Shown here piece after piece: positions 6,213 to 12,998 of a DNA stretch of 14,445 nucleotides. The notes under the pieces are model-generated. The model had not been told where the DNA came from. It saw only the letters and a list, made by a program, of their open reading frames with translations, and did no database searches. How positions within the stretch are numbered: position 1 is the stretch's first letter; every line of letters starts with the position of its first letter. Made by a program: the position numbers and the translations under genes. Origin of the DNA: Propionibacteriaceae bacterium UBA5174 (GTDB taxonomy: Bacteria > Actinomycetota > Actinomycetes > Propionibacteriales > Propionibacteriaceae); the NCBI GenBank assembly GCA_002413345.1, contig DHWU01000049.1:9134-23578 (forward strand). The letters run 5' to 3'.

Positions 6213-7496
6213 TCAGGCGCGCTGGTCCATCGGCACGTAGTTGCGAGCGGTCTCGCCTACGTAGACCTGGCGCGGACGGTTGATCTTCATGGTCGGATCA
6301 GTGGTCTGCTCCTGGTAGTGAGCAATCCAGCCAGGCAGGCGGCCCAACGCGAACAGTACGGTGAACATGTTCTGCGGGAAGCCCATCGCCTGGTAAATCA
6401 GGCCGGTGTAGAAGTCCACATTCGGGTAGAGCTTGCGCTCCTGGAAGTACGGATCGCTGAGCGCAGCGTCCTCCAAGGCGACGGCGATGTCTAGCAGCGG
6501 GTCATGACCGACCAGCGTCTTCAAAATCGCATCCGCATGCTTCTTCACGATGGCGGCGCGCGGATCGTAGTTCTTGTAGATCCGGTGACCGAAGCCCATC
6601 AGCTTCGTGGAGGCCTTGTTGTCCTTGACCTTGGCGACGTAGTCCTTTACGTCCTCACCGGACTCCTGGATCGCTTTCAGCATCTCCAGCACCGCTTGGT
6701 TGGCGCCACCGTGTAGCGGGCCCGACAGCGCGTTCACTCCGGCCGCGACCGAAACGTAGATGTTGGCTCCCGAGGACCCGACCATCCGAACCGTAGAGGT
6801 GGAGCAGTTCTGTTCGTGATCAGCGTGCAGGATCAGCAGCACGTCCAAGGCACGAGTGGTGGCGTCGTCGAAGGGGTACGGCGTGGTGGGTAAGCCGAAG
6901 GACATGCGCAAGAAGTTCTCAATGTAAGAGTGCGACATGTCGGGGTACAGGAAGGGCTCGCCGACGGAGTTTTTGTATCCATAGGCCGCCAGGGTGGGCA
7001 CTGCCCCCATCAGGATGTGGGTGGCGCGGTCTGCTTCGAAGCCACTGTCGCCCCATTTGGACTGAGCGAAAGTAGACAGCGCATTCACGCCTGCAGCCAG
7101 TACTGGCATTGGGTGCGACTTGCGGGGCATTGAGTTGAACATGCCCTTCAATCGCTCATCCAGCAAGTGGAAACGAGCAATCTTGTTCGAAAAATCCTCA
7201 AGCTCCGTCGCGGTCGGAAGTTCTCCGTAAAGCACTAGGTAGGACACCTCTAGGAATGTCGCATGTTCTGCCAGCTGTTCGATCGGGTATCCGCGGTAGC
7301 GGAGGATCCCGGCATCGCCATCAATGAAGGTGATGGCTGACTTACAGGAGGCAGTATTGGCGAAACCAATGTCGAGGGTTGTGTCGCCGGTGGCGGCTAG
7401 AAGTTTGCTGACGTCGTAGCCGTTGTTCCCTTGGGTTGCAGCCACCTTTGGAAGTTCGAGGCTTACCTCATCGCGGCTGAAGGTTGCGTTAGCCAT
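6213..7496 (-). CDS. gltA: Citrate synthase (type II, hexameric family)
   Basis: The 427-residue enzyme condenses acetyl-CoA and oxaloacetate into citrate. The catalytic triad is visible: His262 in GPLHGGAN, His304 in GFGHRIYK and Asp361 in DFYTG. Other family motifs are YRGYPIEQLAE near residue 67 and LILHADHEQNCSTSTVR at 221-237. The length is normal for GltA. ATG at 7496 is supported by AGGGAG about 5 bases upstream. It is convergent with fumarase and divergent, across a 467-bp gap, from the Fur-family regulator. It appears intact, with no odd residues. Confidence 0.97.
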   Translation of the reverse strand: MANATFSRDEVSLELPKVAATQGNNGYDVSKLLAATGDTTLDIGFANTASCKSAITFIDGDAGILRYRGYPIEQLAEHATFLEVSYLVLYGELPTATELEDFSNKIARFHLLDERLKGMFNSMPRKSHPMPVLAAGVNALSTFAQSKWGDSGFEADRATHILMGAVPTLAAYGYKNSVGEPFLYPDMSHSYIENFLRMSFGLPTTPYPFDDATTRALDVLLILHADHEQNCSTSTVRMVGSSGANIYVSVAAGVNALSGPLHGGANQAVLEMLKAIQESGEDVKDYVAKVKDNKASTKLMGFGHRIYKNYDPRAAIVKKHADAILKTLVGHDPLLDIAVALEDAALSDPYFQERKLYPNVDFYTGLIYQAMGFPQNMFTVLFALGRLPGWIAHYQEQTTDPTMKINRPRQVYVGETARNYVPMDQRA

Positions 7497-7963
7497 CCAT
7501 GCTCCCTATCTGAAAGGCCCGACGCTTCGGCGTCCGGCTCGATGGTGGTGTCACCCTACATGGCTAAAGAGGTTCGGGGGAGGGGGTGGTGGGGTGGTAA
7601 CCCTTCGTTAAGGGAGCAGACTTTGAAAGGACAAACGCCTGTACCGACATCTGCTGTTATTGGCGGCATCATGCCTAATCGGAGCTGGGTTATTGCCCTT
7701 TTGGGGTGCGGATCCCGGTCTTGCCGCTGGTCACGGCGGAGTTGGGATGAATGGACGCCAGGTCGGACGTCAGCGGCGCAGGCGGTACTCGCGGTATCGG
7801 ATATTCGGCAGGGTCGTCGGGGCTGGGTCCAATAAGGGGGAAGCTCCTGGGGTTGAGGTACCGAGAATTACCGAGTTTGCGTTTTGGGATTGACAAGCCA
7901 CCCAGGCCTGGGCATGGATGCGCTTCCCGGCGAGGGCGGAGTTCCCCCGGCTAGGCTGATCAG
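7497..7963. other. 467-bp intergenic region upstream of gltA and the Fur-family regulator
   Basis: No credible gene was found; the short open frames here lack ribosome sites and recognisable sequence. Visible elements: GGTGTCACC palindrome near 7546-7554; a G-rich run at about 7576-7599 with tracts of 5, 5 and 4 G; CCCTT/AAGGG mini-hairpin at 7601-7614; GGCATCATGCC at 7665-7675; a direct repeat TACCGAG at 7859-7865 and 7869-7875, exactly 10 bases apart; TTGACA at 7890-7895, with no good -10 at 17 bases; CCCAGGCCTGGG at 7901-7912. The length suggests a long gltA leader or multiple regulatory sites. Confidence 0.4.
7952..7957 (+). promoter_or_regulatory. Candidate -10 box (TAGGCT) for a leaderless regulator transcript
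   Basis: TAGGCT fits the actinobacterial TANNNT -10 pattern. It ends 7 bases before the GTG at 7964, so transcription would begin at or next to the start codon. No Shine-Dalgarno is seen before this GTG, which agrees with a leaderless message. No clear -35 is present at the expected distance. Confidence 0.4.
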
Positions 7964-8437
7964 GTGCAATCGCCAACTGGAGAGACCTCCTCTGAACTAT
8001 TGGAGACGGTCGCAGCAATGCTGCGCGCCAAGGGCGAGCGGATGACCGCACCCAGGCGGGCGGTATTGACCGCGTTGGCTCAGACTTCTGGGCATCTGAC
8101 CATGGAAGAAGTTGTGGCCGCGGTCGACCAGATTGCACCACAAGTGCACCGCACCAGCGTGTATCGGACATTGGCTGCGCTGTGTGATCTGGGGGTGGTG
8201 CAGCACGTCCATCTTGGGCATGGGGCTACCGCCTATCACCTCACTGGTGCGGGCGGGCCCCATCTGCATGCCCAGTGCCGCGAATGTGGACGGATCATGG
8301 ATCTGCCGACTGATCTGCTCACCGAGGTGGCCCGCCGAATGGGGGAGTTGCACGGCTTTGAGCTGGATGCCACCCATGTGGCGCTGTCTGGGCTGTGTTT
8401 GGACTGCGCTCGGCAGGTGAATCCGCACACCCATTGA
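7964..8437 (+). CDS. Fur-family metal-responsive repressor (Nur/Zur-like)
   Basis: The 157-residue protein has an N-terminal winged helix (GERMTAPRRAVLTAL; recognition region VHRTSVYRTLAAL at 61-73). The C-terminal dimer domain has two CxxC pairs for structural zinc, Cys105/Cys108 and Cys145/Cys148. Histidines around the expected sensor sites are His81, His83, His86, His92, His100 and His102. The family represses metal-uptake genes when loaded with metal. The neighbouring CbiMNQO transporter and the TGCAA-N5-TTGCA palindrome between them point to nickel or cobalt sensing. The palindrome core matches the Streptomyces Nur box (TTGCAA-N5-TTGCAA) as I remember it. A Zur role remains possible: PHLHAQC lacks one histidine of the Streptomyces Nur nickel site. 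GTG at 7964 is used; an ATG at 8018 would remove part of the N-terminal helix. Confidence 0.88.
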   Translation: MQSPTGETSSELLETVAAMLRAKGERMTAPRRAVLTALAQTSGHLTMEEVVAAVDQIAPQVHRTSVYRTLAALCDLGVVQHVHLGHGATAYHLTGAGGPHLHAQCRECGRIMDLPTDLLTEVARRMGELHGFELDATHVALSGLCLDCARQVNPHTH

Positions 8438-8459
8438 GATCAGCATTCGGAGCAGCTCG

Positions 8460-8482
8460 CTAATGCAACTGTGTTGCATTAG
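8460..8482. promoter_or_regulatory. Perfect 23-bp palindromic operator (Nur/Fur-type box) before cbiM
   Basis: The arms CTAATGCAAC (8460-8469) and GTTGCATTAG (8473-8482) are perfect reverse complements around TGT. The core TGCAA-N5-TTGCA fits the nickel-responsive Nur box. It lies 22 bases after the regulator's stop and 21 bases before the cbiM ATG. TAGAGT at 8480-8485, overlapping the right arm, is a possible -10 box, so a bound repressor would block transcription of the transporter. Confidence 0.82.
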
Positions 8483-8503
8483 AGTCCTCGCCGAGGAGGA
8501 ACG

Positions 8504-9193
8504 ATGCACGTCCCAGATGGTTTCCTGAATTTGCCTACCTCGGCCGCTACCGGAGTAGTTGCCGCAGTAGGGGTGGGCTTGGCTTTGCGAGGTGCCCGCC
8601 GTGAGCTGAATGAACGAACCGCGCCGCTGGCTGGTCTGGTCGCAGCATTTATCTTCGCCACCCAAATGCTCAACTTCCCGGTTGCCGCCGGCACCTCAGG
8701 GCACCTCCTCGGGGGTGCTTTAGCTGCGGTCCTGGTAGGGCCATGGACGGCAACGCTGTGCATCACCGTGGTGTTGATCGCCCAGGCTTTCCTCTTTGCC
8801 GACGGTGGGATCACCGCGCTGGGAACCAATGTGGTGCTGATGGCGCTAGTGGGGGTCTGGGTCGGATGGGGGGTGTTCACCCTGTTACGGAAGGTACTGC
8901 CGAAGAAGCTGGTGAGCGTGCCGATTGCGGCCGCGGTGGCTGGGTTCGTCTCGGTGCCGACCGCGGCGCTGACCTTTGCTGTGCTATTCGCGATCGGCGG
9001 CACCGTGCCGGTGCCCGCGACTACCGTGGCCATCGCCATGGGCAGTGTTCACCTGTTGATTGGAATAGGTGAGGCGTTAATCACCGCCGCGGTGGTTTCG
9101 GCGGTGTTGGCAGTGCGTCCAGACCTTGTGTTTGGTGCTCGTTCACTGAACCGAATAACCCCGCTCGAGATCAAGGAGAGTGTTCCGGCATGA
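8504..9193 (+). CDS. cbiM: CbiM/NikM-type substrate-binding membrane subunit of a Ni/Co ECF transporter
   Basis: The 229-residue polytopic membrane protein starts with MHVPDGFL, the family hallmark in which the N-terminal amine and His2 bind the metal. His67 in GTSGHLLGG matches the third ligand position known from the Thermoanaerobacter NikM structure. Six or seven hydrophobic segments follow, including DGGITALGTN near residue 105. Processing or start selection must leave Met1 in place for metal binding, so the ATG at 8504, with GAGGAGGA at 8493-8500, is secure. It is the first gene of a four-gene operon directly downstream of the palindromic operator. Its stop overlaps the next start (ATGA). 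Nickel versus cobalt cannot be settled from sequence; the Nur-like box favours nickel. Confidence 0.93.
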   Translation: MHVPDGFLNLPTSAATGVVAAVGVGLALRGARRELNERTAPLAGLVAAFIFATQMLNFPVAAGTSGHLLGGALAAVLVGPWTATLCITVVLIAQAFLFADGGITALGTNVVLMALVGVWVGWGVFTLLRKVLPKKLVSVPIAAAVAGFVSVPTAALTFAVLFAIGGTVPVPATTVAIAMGSVHLLIGIGEALITAAVVSAVLAVRPDLVFGARSLNRITPLEIKESVPA

Positions 9194-9540
9194 GCAGCGA
9201 TTTGGCCGCACCGGCTTCAGTGAGCCGGTGGCGTCGTGGTTTTGCCTGGGTGACTGGACTGGTAGTGGCGTTGCTGTTGGCCGGGGTGGTCAGCTTCTAT
9301 GCGTCGAGTTCTCCAGACGGCCTGGAATGGGTCGCTGGTCAGACAGGGTTTGAAGGGGCTGCCGCTGAACATGCCGCTTTGGGCTACTCCCCGGTTGCGG
9401 ATTATCAGGTGGCTGGCCTTACCGATGCTCGCCTTTCCGGCGGGTTGGCCGGGGTGATTGGCACACTGTTGGTGCTGGCGGTCGGAATGGGGCTGATGTG
9501 GCTGTTGGCTCGCCGGCGCAACCCGCTCGAAAACTCCTGA
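9190..9540 (+). CDS. cbiN: CbiN/NikN-like small membrane subunit (PDGLE domain)
   Basis: The 116-residue protein has two transmembrane segments (about 19-36 and 86-105) around an extracytoplasmic loop that begins SSSPDGLEWVAG (residues 39-50). The PDGLE motif marks the small auxiliary subunit of nickel/cobalt ECF transporters, thought to help load metal into the M subunit. AAGGAG lies upstream within the end of cbiM, and the 4-base overlap indicates coupling. The C-terminus, WLLARRRNPLENS, is basic and therefore probably cytoplasmic. It fits either CbiN or the N-like part of fused NikM-N proteins. Confidence 0.85.
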   Translation: MSSDLAAPASVSRWRRGFAWVTGLVVALLLAGVVSFYASSSPDGLEWVAGQTGFEGAAAEHAALGYSPVADYQVAGLTDARLSGGLAGVIGTLLVLAVGMGLMWLLARRRNPLENS

Positions 9541-10268
9541 ACGACACCAGTTGGGTCCACCAGTTGCCACCACAGACCAAGGTGGTGGCGCTGGTGGGCT
9601 TCGTCTGTTGTGTCGTGGCCACTCCCACCGGCTCATATTGGCCCTTCTTAGGCCAGTTTGGGGTGCTGGTATTGGTCGCGGCAGTCGCAGGGTTGGCACC
9701 GGGACGGTTGTTGCGTGCGCTGGCCGTGGAGGTACCGTTCGTTGCTTTCGCCTTGGCCATGCCTTTCTTGGCCACCGGGCCCACCACCTCAGTGTTGGGT
9801 TGGCAACTGTCGGTCGCCGGGTTGCATGGCGCAGTGATGCTGCTGGCAAAAAGTACTTTGAGTGTTCTGGCCGCATTGATCCTCGCTGCCACCACCGAGC
9901 CGCCGGAGTTCGTGTCGGGATTGCAGCGCCTTCGGCTGCCCGCACTGATGGTGGAGATACTTGGGTTCATGATCCGGTACTTGGGGTTGATCGCGGCGCA
10001 ATGGCGTCGGATGGCTATCGCTCGGGTATCCAGGGGGTTCGAAGGTCGCAATCTGCGTGCCTGGCCGGCGTTGAGCGGTGCGGTTGGATCAGGCTTCATT
10101 CGATCCTATGAACGCGGCGAACGAGTGCACCTGGCAATGCTCGCCCGAGGCTACGACGGGGAGATGCCAGCGGCTTTGGGATCTTCGCGGAGTGCTCGCC
10201 CAATCGAGTGGGCGGTGGCGGCGGGATTGGTCTGCGGCACCGCCATTTTGTCGTGGTGGCTGCGGTGA
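9498..10268 (+). CDS. cbiQ: CbiQ/EcfT-type energy-coupling membrane subunit
   Basis: The 256-residue protein has four or five hydrophobic segments: about 28-45, 50-66, 77-93, 110-131 and 238-254. The T-subunit signature consists of two Arg-Gly motifs in the cytoplasmic coupling helices: ARVSRGFEG (175-183) and AMLARGYDG (213-221). These helices contact the ATPase and pass its movement to CbiM. The best available start is GTG at 9498, giving a 43-base overlap with cbiN in another frame. No closer ATG, GTG or TTG precedes the conserved region (LPPQTKVV), so coupling by re-initiation is likely. The stop overlaps the cbiO start as GTGA. Confidence 0.9.
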   Translation: MAVGSPAQPARKLLNDTSWVHQLPPQTKVVALVGFVCCVVATPTGSYWPFLGQFGVLVLVAAVAGLAPGRLLRALAVEVPFVAFALAMPFLATGPTTSVLGWQLSVAGLHGAVMLLAKSTLSVLAALILAATTEPPEFVSGLQRLRLPALMVEILGFMIRYLGLIAAQWRRMAIARVSRGFEGRNLRAWPALSGAVGSGFIRSYERGERVHLAMLARGYDGEMPAALGSSRSARPIEWAVAAGLVCGTAILSWWLR

Positions 10269-10993
10269 GTGCGGTGTCGGTCATGGGGTTGGCCTTCGCC
10301 TATCCGGACGGACGGCAGGCGTTGTTCGGGGTGGACTTGGAGATCGGTGTCGGCGAAAGGGTGGCGTTATTGGGTCCGAACGGTGCGGGCAAGACCACCT
10401 TGGCGCTGCACCTGAACGGCATCCTGGCTCCCGGCGCCGGTTCAGTGGAGATCTGTGGCATGGCGGTGCGAAAGCCGAATCTGCGTGAGATCCGCCGTCG
10501 AGTGGGGATTGTCTTTCAGGACCCTGATGATCAGCTCTTCTTGCCCACGGTTTGGCAGGACGTGGCTTTCGGCCCGGCTAACCAGGGGTTGGTCGGGGAA
10601 GAATTGGACGCCCGGGTGGTTGAGGCCTTGGCTGCAGTGGGGCTGCCAGAGGTGGCTGATCGGGTGCCACACCATCTCTCTTTCGGCCAGCGCCGCCGAG
10701 TTGCCTTGGCCACCGTGCTGGCGATGCGTCCCCAGGTCTTGGTGCTGGATGAACCAACCTCCAATCTTGATCCAGCGTCTCGACGAGAACTGGTGGAAGT
10801 GCTGACTAGTTTGGATGTGACCACCTTGGTGGTCACCCATGACTTGCCTTTCGCATTGCAGCTCTGTGATCGCTCGGTGATCTTGTCCGGCGGGGTGATC
10901 GTGGCCGATGGACCTACGAGTGATCTTCTGGCCGATGAGCGGTTACTTGCTGCCCATCGACTTGAGCTGCCGTTCGGCTTCTCCGTCAAGTGA
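10265..10993 (+). CDS. cbiO: CbiO/EcfA-type ATPase subunit of the Ni/Co transporter
   Basis: This 242-residue ABC ATPase powers the ECF transporter as a dimer on the cytoplasmic side. It has Walker A GPNGAGKTT (37-45), Q-loop Gln85 in VFQDPDDQLF (typical of EcfA/CbiO), signature LSFGQ (138-142, with Phe in place of the usual Gly at position 3), Walker B VLVLDEP (158-164, catalytic Glu163) and His192 in VTHD. GTG at 10265 is chosen over an in-frame GTG at 10208: it gives a 4-base overlap with cbiQ and begins just before the conserved VMGLAFAYPDG strand. The earlier start would add 19 residues of low-complexity glycine-rich sequence. With cbiMNQ it forms a complete, single-ATPase group I ECF transporter. 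Confidence 0.95.
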   Translation: MSAVSVMGLAFAYPDGRQALFGVDLEIGVGERVALLGPNGAGKTTLALHLNGILAPGAGSVEICGMAVRKPNLREIRRRVGIVFQDPDDQLFLPTVWQDVAFGPANQGLVGEELDARVVEALAAVGLPEVADRVPHHLSFGQRRRVALATVLAMRPQVLVLDEPTSNLDPASRRELVEVLTSLDVTTLVVTHDLPFALQLCDRSVILSGGVIVADGPTSDLLADERLLAAHRLELPFGFSVK

Positions 10994-11179
10994 AGGTTTT
11001 GGCCAGGTCTTAGCTGGCGTCGGAGCGTCAGTTCGAGGGTAGGTCGCGGGTGCCGCACCCTAGGCGGTTGCTGCGGTCAATGCAGGTGACCCAGATTTGG
11101 CCGATGGTGCGCTGTCTGGCAGGCGGTCAACCCGGCTCGAATCGGCCGCAACCGCTGCTAGGGCCTATATTCGGGTCTC
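10994..11179. other. Intergenic region with a small hairpin and a -10 box
   Basis: The 186-bp gap between cbiO and the permease contains the palindrome GGGTGCCGCACCC at 11048-11060. Its right arm can alternatively pair as ACCCT with AGGGT at 11036-11040. There is no T-tract, so it is a weak terminator candidate. TATATT at 11166-11171 belongs to the permease promoter. Nothing else is recognised. Confidence 0.35.
11166..11171 (+). promoter_or_regulatory. -10 box TATATT for a probably leaderless permease transcript
   Basis: TATATT matches TATAAT at 5 of 6 positions and ends 8 bases before the permease GTG at 11180, so the transcript should begin at or within 2 bases of the start codon. No Shine-Dalgarno precedes that GTG. 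The region 16-18 bases upstream (CGGCCG) is not a recognisable -35. Confidence 0.55.
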
Positions 11180-12634
11180 GTGGGTGTGGGCATTAGGCAG
11201 ATCATAGATGCGGCCATTGAACGATGGCCGGTCGAGCGACGCGGCGTGGAGACTGTGCCCGACTCCGAGCGGACGATGTCGCTTAGGTCGATTCTTTGGA
11301 TCTGGTTTGCGGTCAATGTCGGCGGGTCCTTCCTGGTGATCGGGGCTACCCTCACCGGCCCGGCGAGTCTGAGTCTGTGGCAGGTGCCCCTGGTGGCACT
11401 GGCTGGCGCGGTGGGCTCCTTCGCTTTCGTTGCGTTGGTGAGCCTGGCTGGGTTGGCTAGCGGAAGCCCAACAATGATCGCTTCCCGAGCAACCTTTGGG
11501 GTGCGTGGCAACCTCGCTCCAACGGTAGTGTCCTGGCTGGTATTGGCTGGTTGGGCGATTGCGGCCTGCGTCTCGGCGACCAGCAACCTCGCCGCTGCGA
11601 TGACTGTGCTCGCCCACTCCATGGGGGTGGCCGATTTTCAAATCAGCAACTGGGTCATGGCGCCAGTCTCGCTGCTGTTGGCTGCCGGAGCGATCGGTAT
11701 CGCCTACGTTGGCAAGTCGCTGATCGTGTGGTTGCAGAAATGGTTTGGCTGGGTTCTGGGGGTCTTCACCCTGATGGTGTGCGTGCTCGCTTTGACTACC
11801 CTCAACTGGGACTCCGTAATCGAGGCGCCCAGCGCCGACTTGCCCACCATGGCAGCTGCGATCGGCCTAGTGGCCGCTGCCACCTGTGTCGCCTGGCTTT
11901 CGGCTGGCGGCGATTACACCCGGTACCTGCCCGCAGACGAGAACCCGCCGCGAGTCTTTGGAGCCACCTTGCTGGGTGCCGGAGTGCCGCTGCTGGTGCT
12001 GATCAGCGTCGGCTGGATGGTGGCTGTGGGAGCGGCTGACAATGCCGAGGGCGGCAACTGGCTGTCGGTGCTGATTCTGTTTGTCACGGTGCTGGGCTTG
12101 CTCACCACAGCTGACCTGGCGATGTACTCCTCCGCATTGAGCCTGCAAGCTTTAGGGGTGTCGTGGTCGCGACCGCTTACCGTGTTGGTGAGCGCTGCGC
12201 CGATTACCCTGATCACCGCTCTGGTCGTCGGGGCGGGTTTCGATTTCCGGGCGCTATTTGTCGCCAGCTCGCAACTACTTTTCTTACCGCTGGTTGCCTG
12301 GGTTGGGGTGTTTGGTGTCGACCTGATCTTCAACCGCCAACTCTTCGATGGTGATCTTCACGACACCACCCCCGATGGTGACTACTGGTTCCATAGGGGA
12401 TTCCATTGGCCAGCGATCGGTGCCTGGCTGGTTGCGATTCTGTTCGGCCTGGCGTGCACCAAGCTCAAGGTGGGCTCGGACGTCTGGTTCTCCGGCCCGT
12501 TGGGGGATAGCTGGTTGGGGCAGGCGTCCCTGGGATGGTTGGTCGCCGGGTTTTCCGCAGCCGGGATCTACTGGGTCCTGCACCCACTGACCGGCGCAGG
12601 TTCGGCGCCTGGACGAGCTCATCTCGAAGACTGA
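11180..12634 (+). CDS. NCS1-family nucleobase-type permease
   Basis: The 484-residue inner-membrane protein has about 12 hydrophobic segments and belongs to the nucleobase:cation symporter-1 family (cytosine, purine, allantoin or hydantoin uptake). Family motifs seen are the charged N-terminus followed by IWFAVNVGGSFLVIGA (41-56), ASRATFGVRGN (101-111) in the TM2-3 region, and SAGGDYTRYLPADE (241-254), the conserved mid-protein NCS1 motif. The last two predicted segments precede a hydrophilic tail (GRAHLED). The substrate is not predictable by eye. CodB/PurS-type purine or cytosine transport is the general expectation. GTG at 11180 is preferred; GTG at 11186 is an in-frame alternative. No nucleobase-metabolism gene lies beside it, so context does not help. 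Confidence 0.87.
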   Translation: MGVGIRQIIDAAIERWPVERRGVETVPDSERTMSLRSILWIWFAVNVGGSFLVIGATLTGPASLSLWQVPLVALAGAVGSFAFVALVSLAGLASGSPTMIASRATFGVRGNLAPTVVSWLVLAGWAIAACVSATSNLAAAMTVLAHSMGVADFQISNWVMAPVSLLLAAGAIGIAYVGKSLIVWLQKWFGWVLGVFTLMVCVLALTTLNWDSVIEAPSADLPTMAAAIGLVAAATCVAWLSAGGDYTRYLPADENPPRVFGATLLGAGVPLLVLISVGWMVAVGAADNAEGGNWLSVLILFVTVLGLLTTADLAMYSSALSLQALGVSWSRPLTVLVSAAPITLITALVVGAGFDFRALFVASSQLLFLPLVAWVGVFGVDLIFNRQLFDGDLHDTTPDGDYWFHRGFHWPAIGAWLVAILFGLACTKLKVGSDVWFSGPLGDSWLGQASLGWLVAGFSAAGIYWVLHPLTGAGSAPGRAHLED

Positions 12635-12910
12635 ACGGATTTCGGATAGCTGGATGGTAACAATTGCTGCCCTCAGCTGAGACGCTCAGTGTCGCCGTCG
12701 AAGAGGGGTAGTTGTACCAGCGTCAAAATTGGGGCTAGTCGCCGAGCCCATTCGCCGGTATCGTTCTGCGCCAGCAGGGCCCTTATCTGACACCACGCGG
12801 GCAAATCCCCGCAGCTGGTGCTGTACCGCTCGGAGACCACCTATACATCCGAGGAATCAATCAGCGAAGTACTACTCATAGCTTCGCGGGCCCGACCCAC
12901 CACGTTGCGT

Positions 12911-12951
12911 GCTGTCAGCTGCCGCAGGATCTTTCTGCACTGGCTGACAGC
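12911..12951. promoter_or_regulatory. Inverted repeat overlapping the nifJ -35 (candidate operator)
   Basis: GCTGTCAGC (12911-12919) and GCTGACAGC (12943-12951) are perfect 9-base reverse complements. Their starts are 32 bases apart, about three helical turns. Between them GCAG (12924-12927) can pair with CTGC (12935-12938), so RNA or cruciform folding is also possible. The right arm covers the candidate -35 CTGACA, which fits repressor binding. It does not resemble a Rex or Fnr site. Confidence 0.5.
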
Positions 12952-12973
12952 CGCTGCTTTTCAGGTTGATACT
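12945..12973 (+). promoter_or_regulatory. nifJ: Candidate nifJ promoter
   Basis: The -35 CTGACA (12945-12950) matches TTGACA at 5 of 6 positions. The -10 GATACT (12968-12973) matches TATAAT at 4 of 6. The spacer is 17 bases. Transcription would start near 12980, leaving a short leader with AGGAG at 12989-12993, 5 bases before the ATG. Confidence 0.55.
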
Positions 12974-12998
12974 GACCAAAACGCCGACAGGAGTCTCA

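Larger units (their letters stand above)
12635..12998. other. 364-bp gap between the permease and nifJ
   Basis: No gene was recognised. The gap contains a CTGAG-ACG-CTCAG mini-hairpin at 12677-12689, a weak terminator candidate for the permease without a T-tract, and GCGAAG/CTTCGC at 12864-12869 and 12882-12887 around 12 bases. The nifJ promoter and a 9-bp inverted repeat occupy 12911-12973 and are listed separately. A short open frame from 12818 runs into nifJ in another frame and is not credible. Confidence 0.4.

Noticed and set aside
7605..7634. Minus-strand TTGTCC/TAACGA pair as a gltA promoter
   Set aside because: The -10 matches only 2 of 6 consensus bases and the spacer is 18 bases.
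7431..7835. Plus-strand open frame of 134 codons across the gltA start and gap
   Set aside because: It begins inside gltA on the other strand, has low-complexity glycine/arginine content and no ribosome site.
7690..7896. Possible tRNA, suggested by a KTGIRTPKG-like peptide on the minus strand
   Set aside because: No T-arm GGTTCRANTCC, anticodon stem or CCA-type acceptor could be paired in either strand.
7901..7912. CCCAGGCCTGGG palindrome as a second metal-regulator operator
   Set aside because: It shares no TGCAA/TTGCA core with the palindrome before cbiM, so autoregulation through it is unsupported.
10208..10264. Upstream GTG start for cbiO
   Set aside because: It adds 19 glycine-rich residues overlapping cbiQ; GTG at 10265 gives the usual 4-base stop/start overlap and normal family length.
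11551..12039. Second plus-strand frame inside the permease
   Set aside because: Arg/Gly-rich shadow of a strong membrane-protein frame carrying NCS1 motifs.
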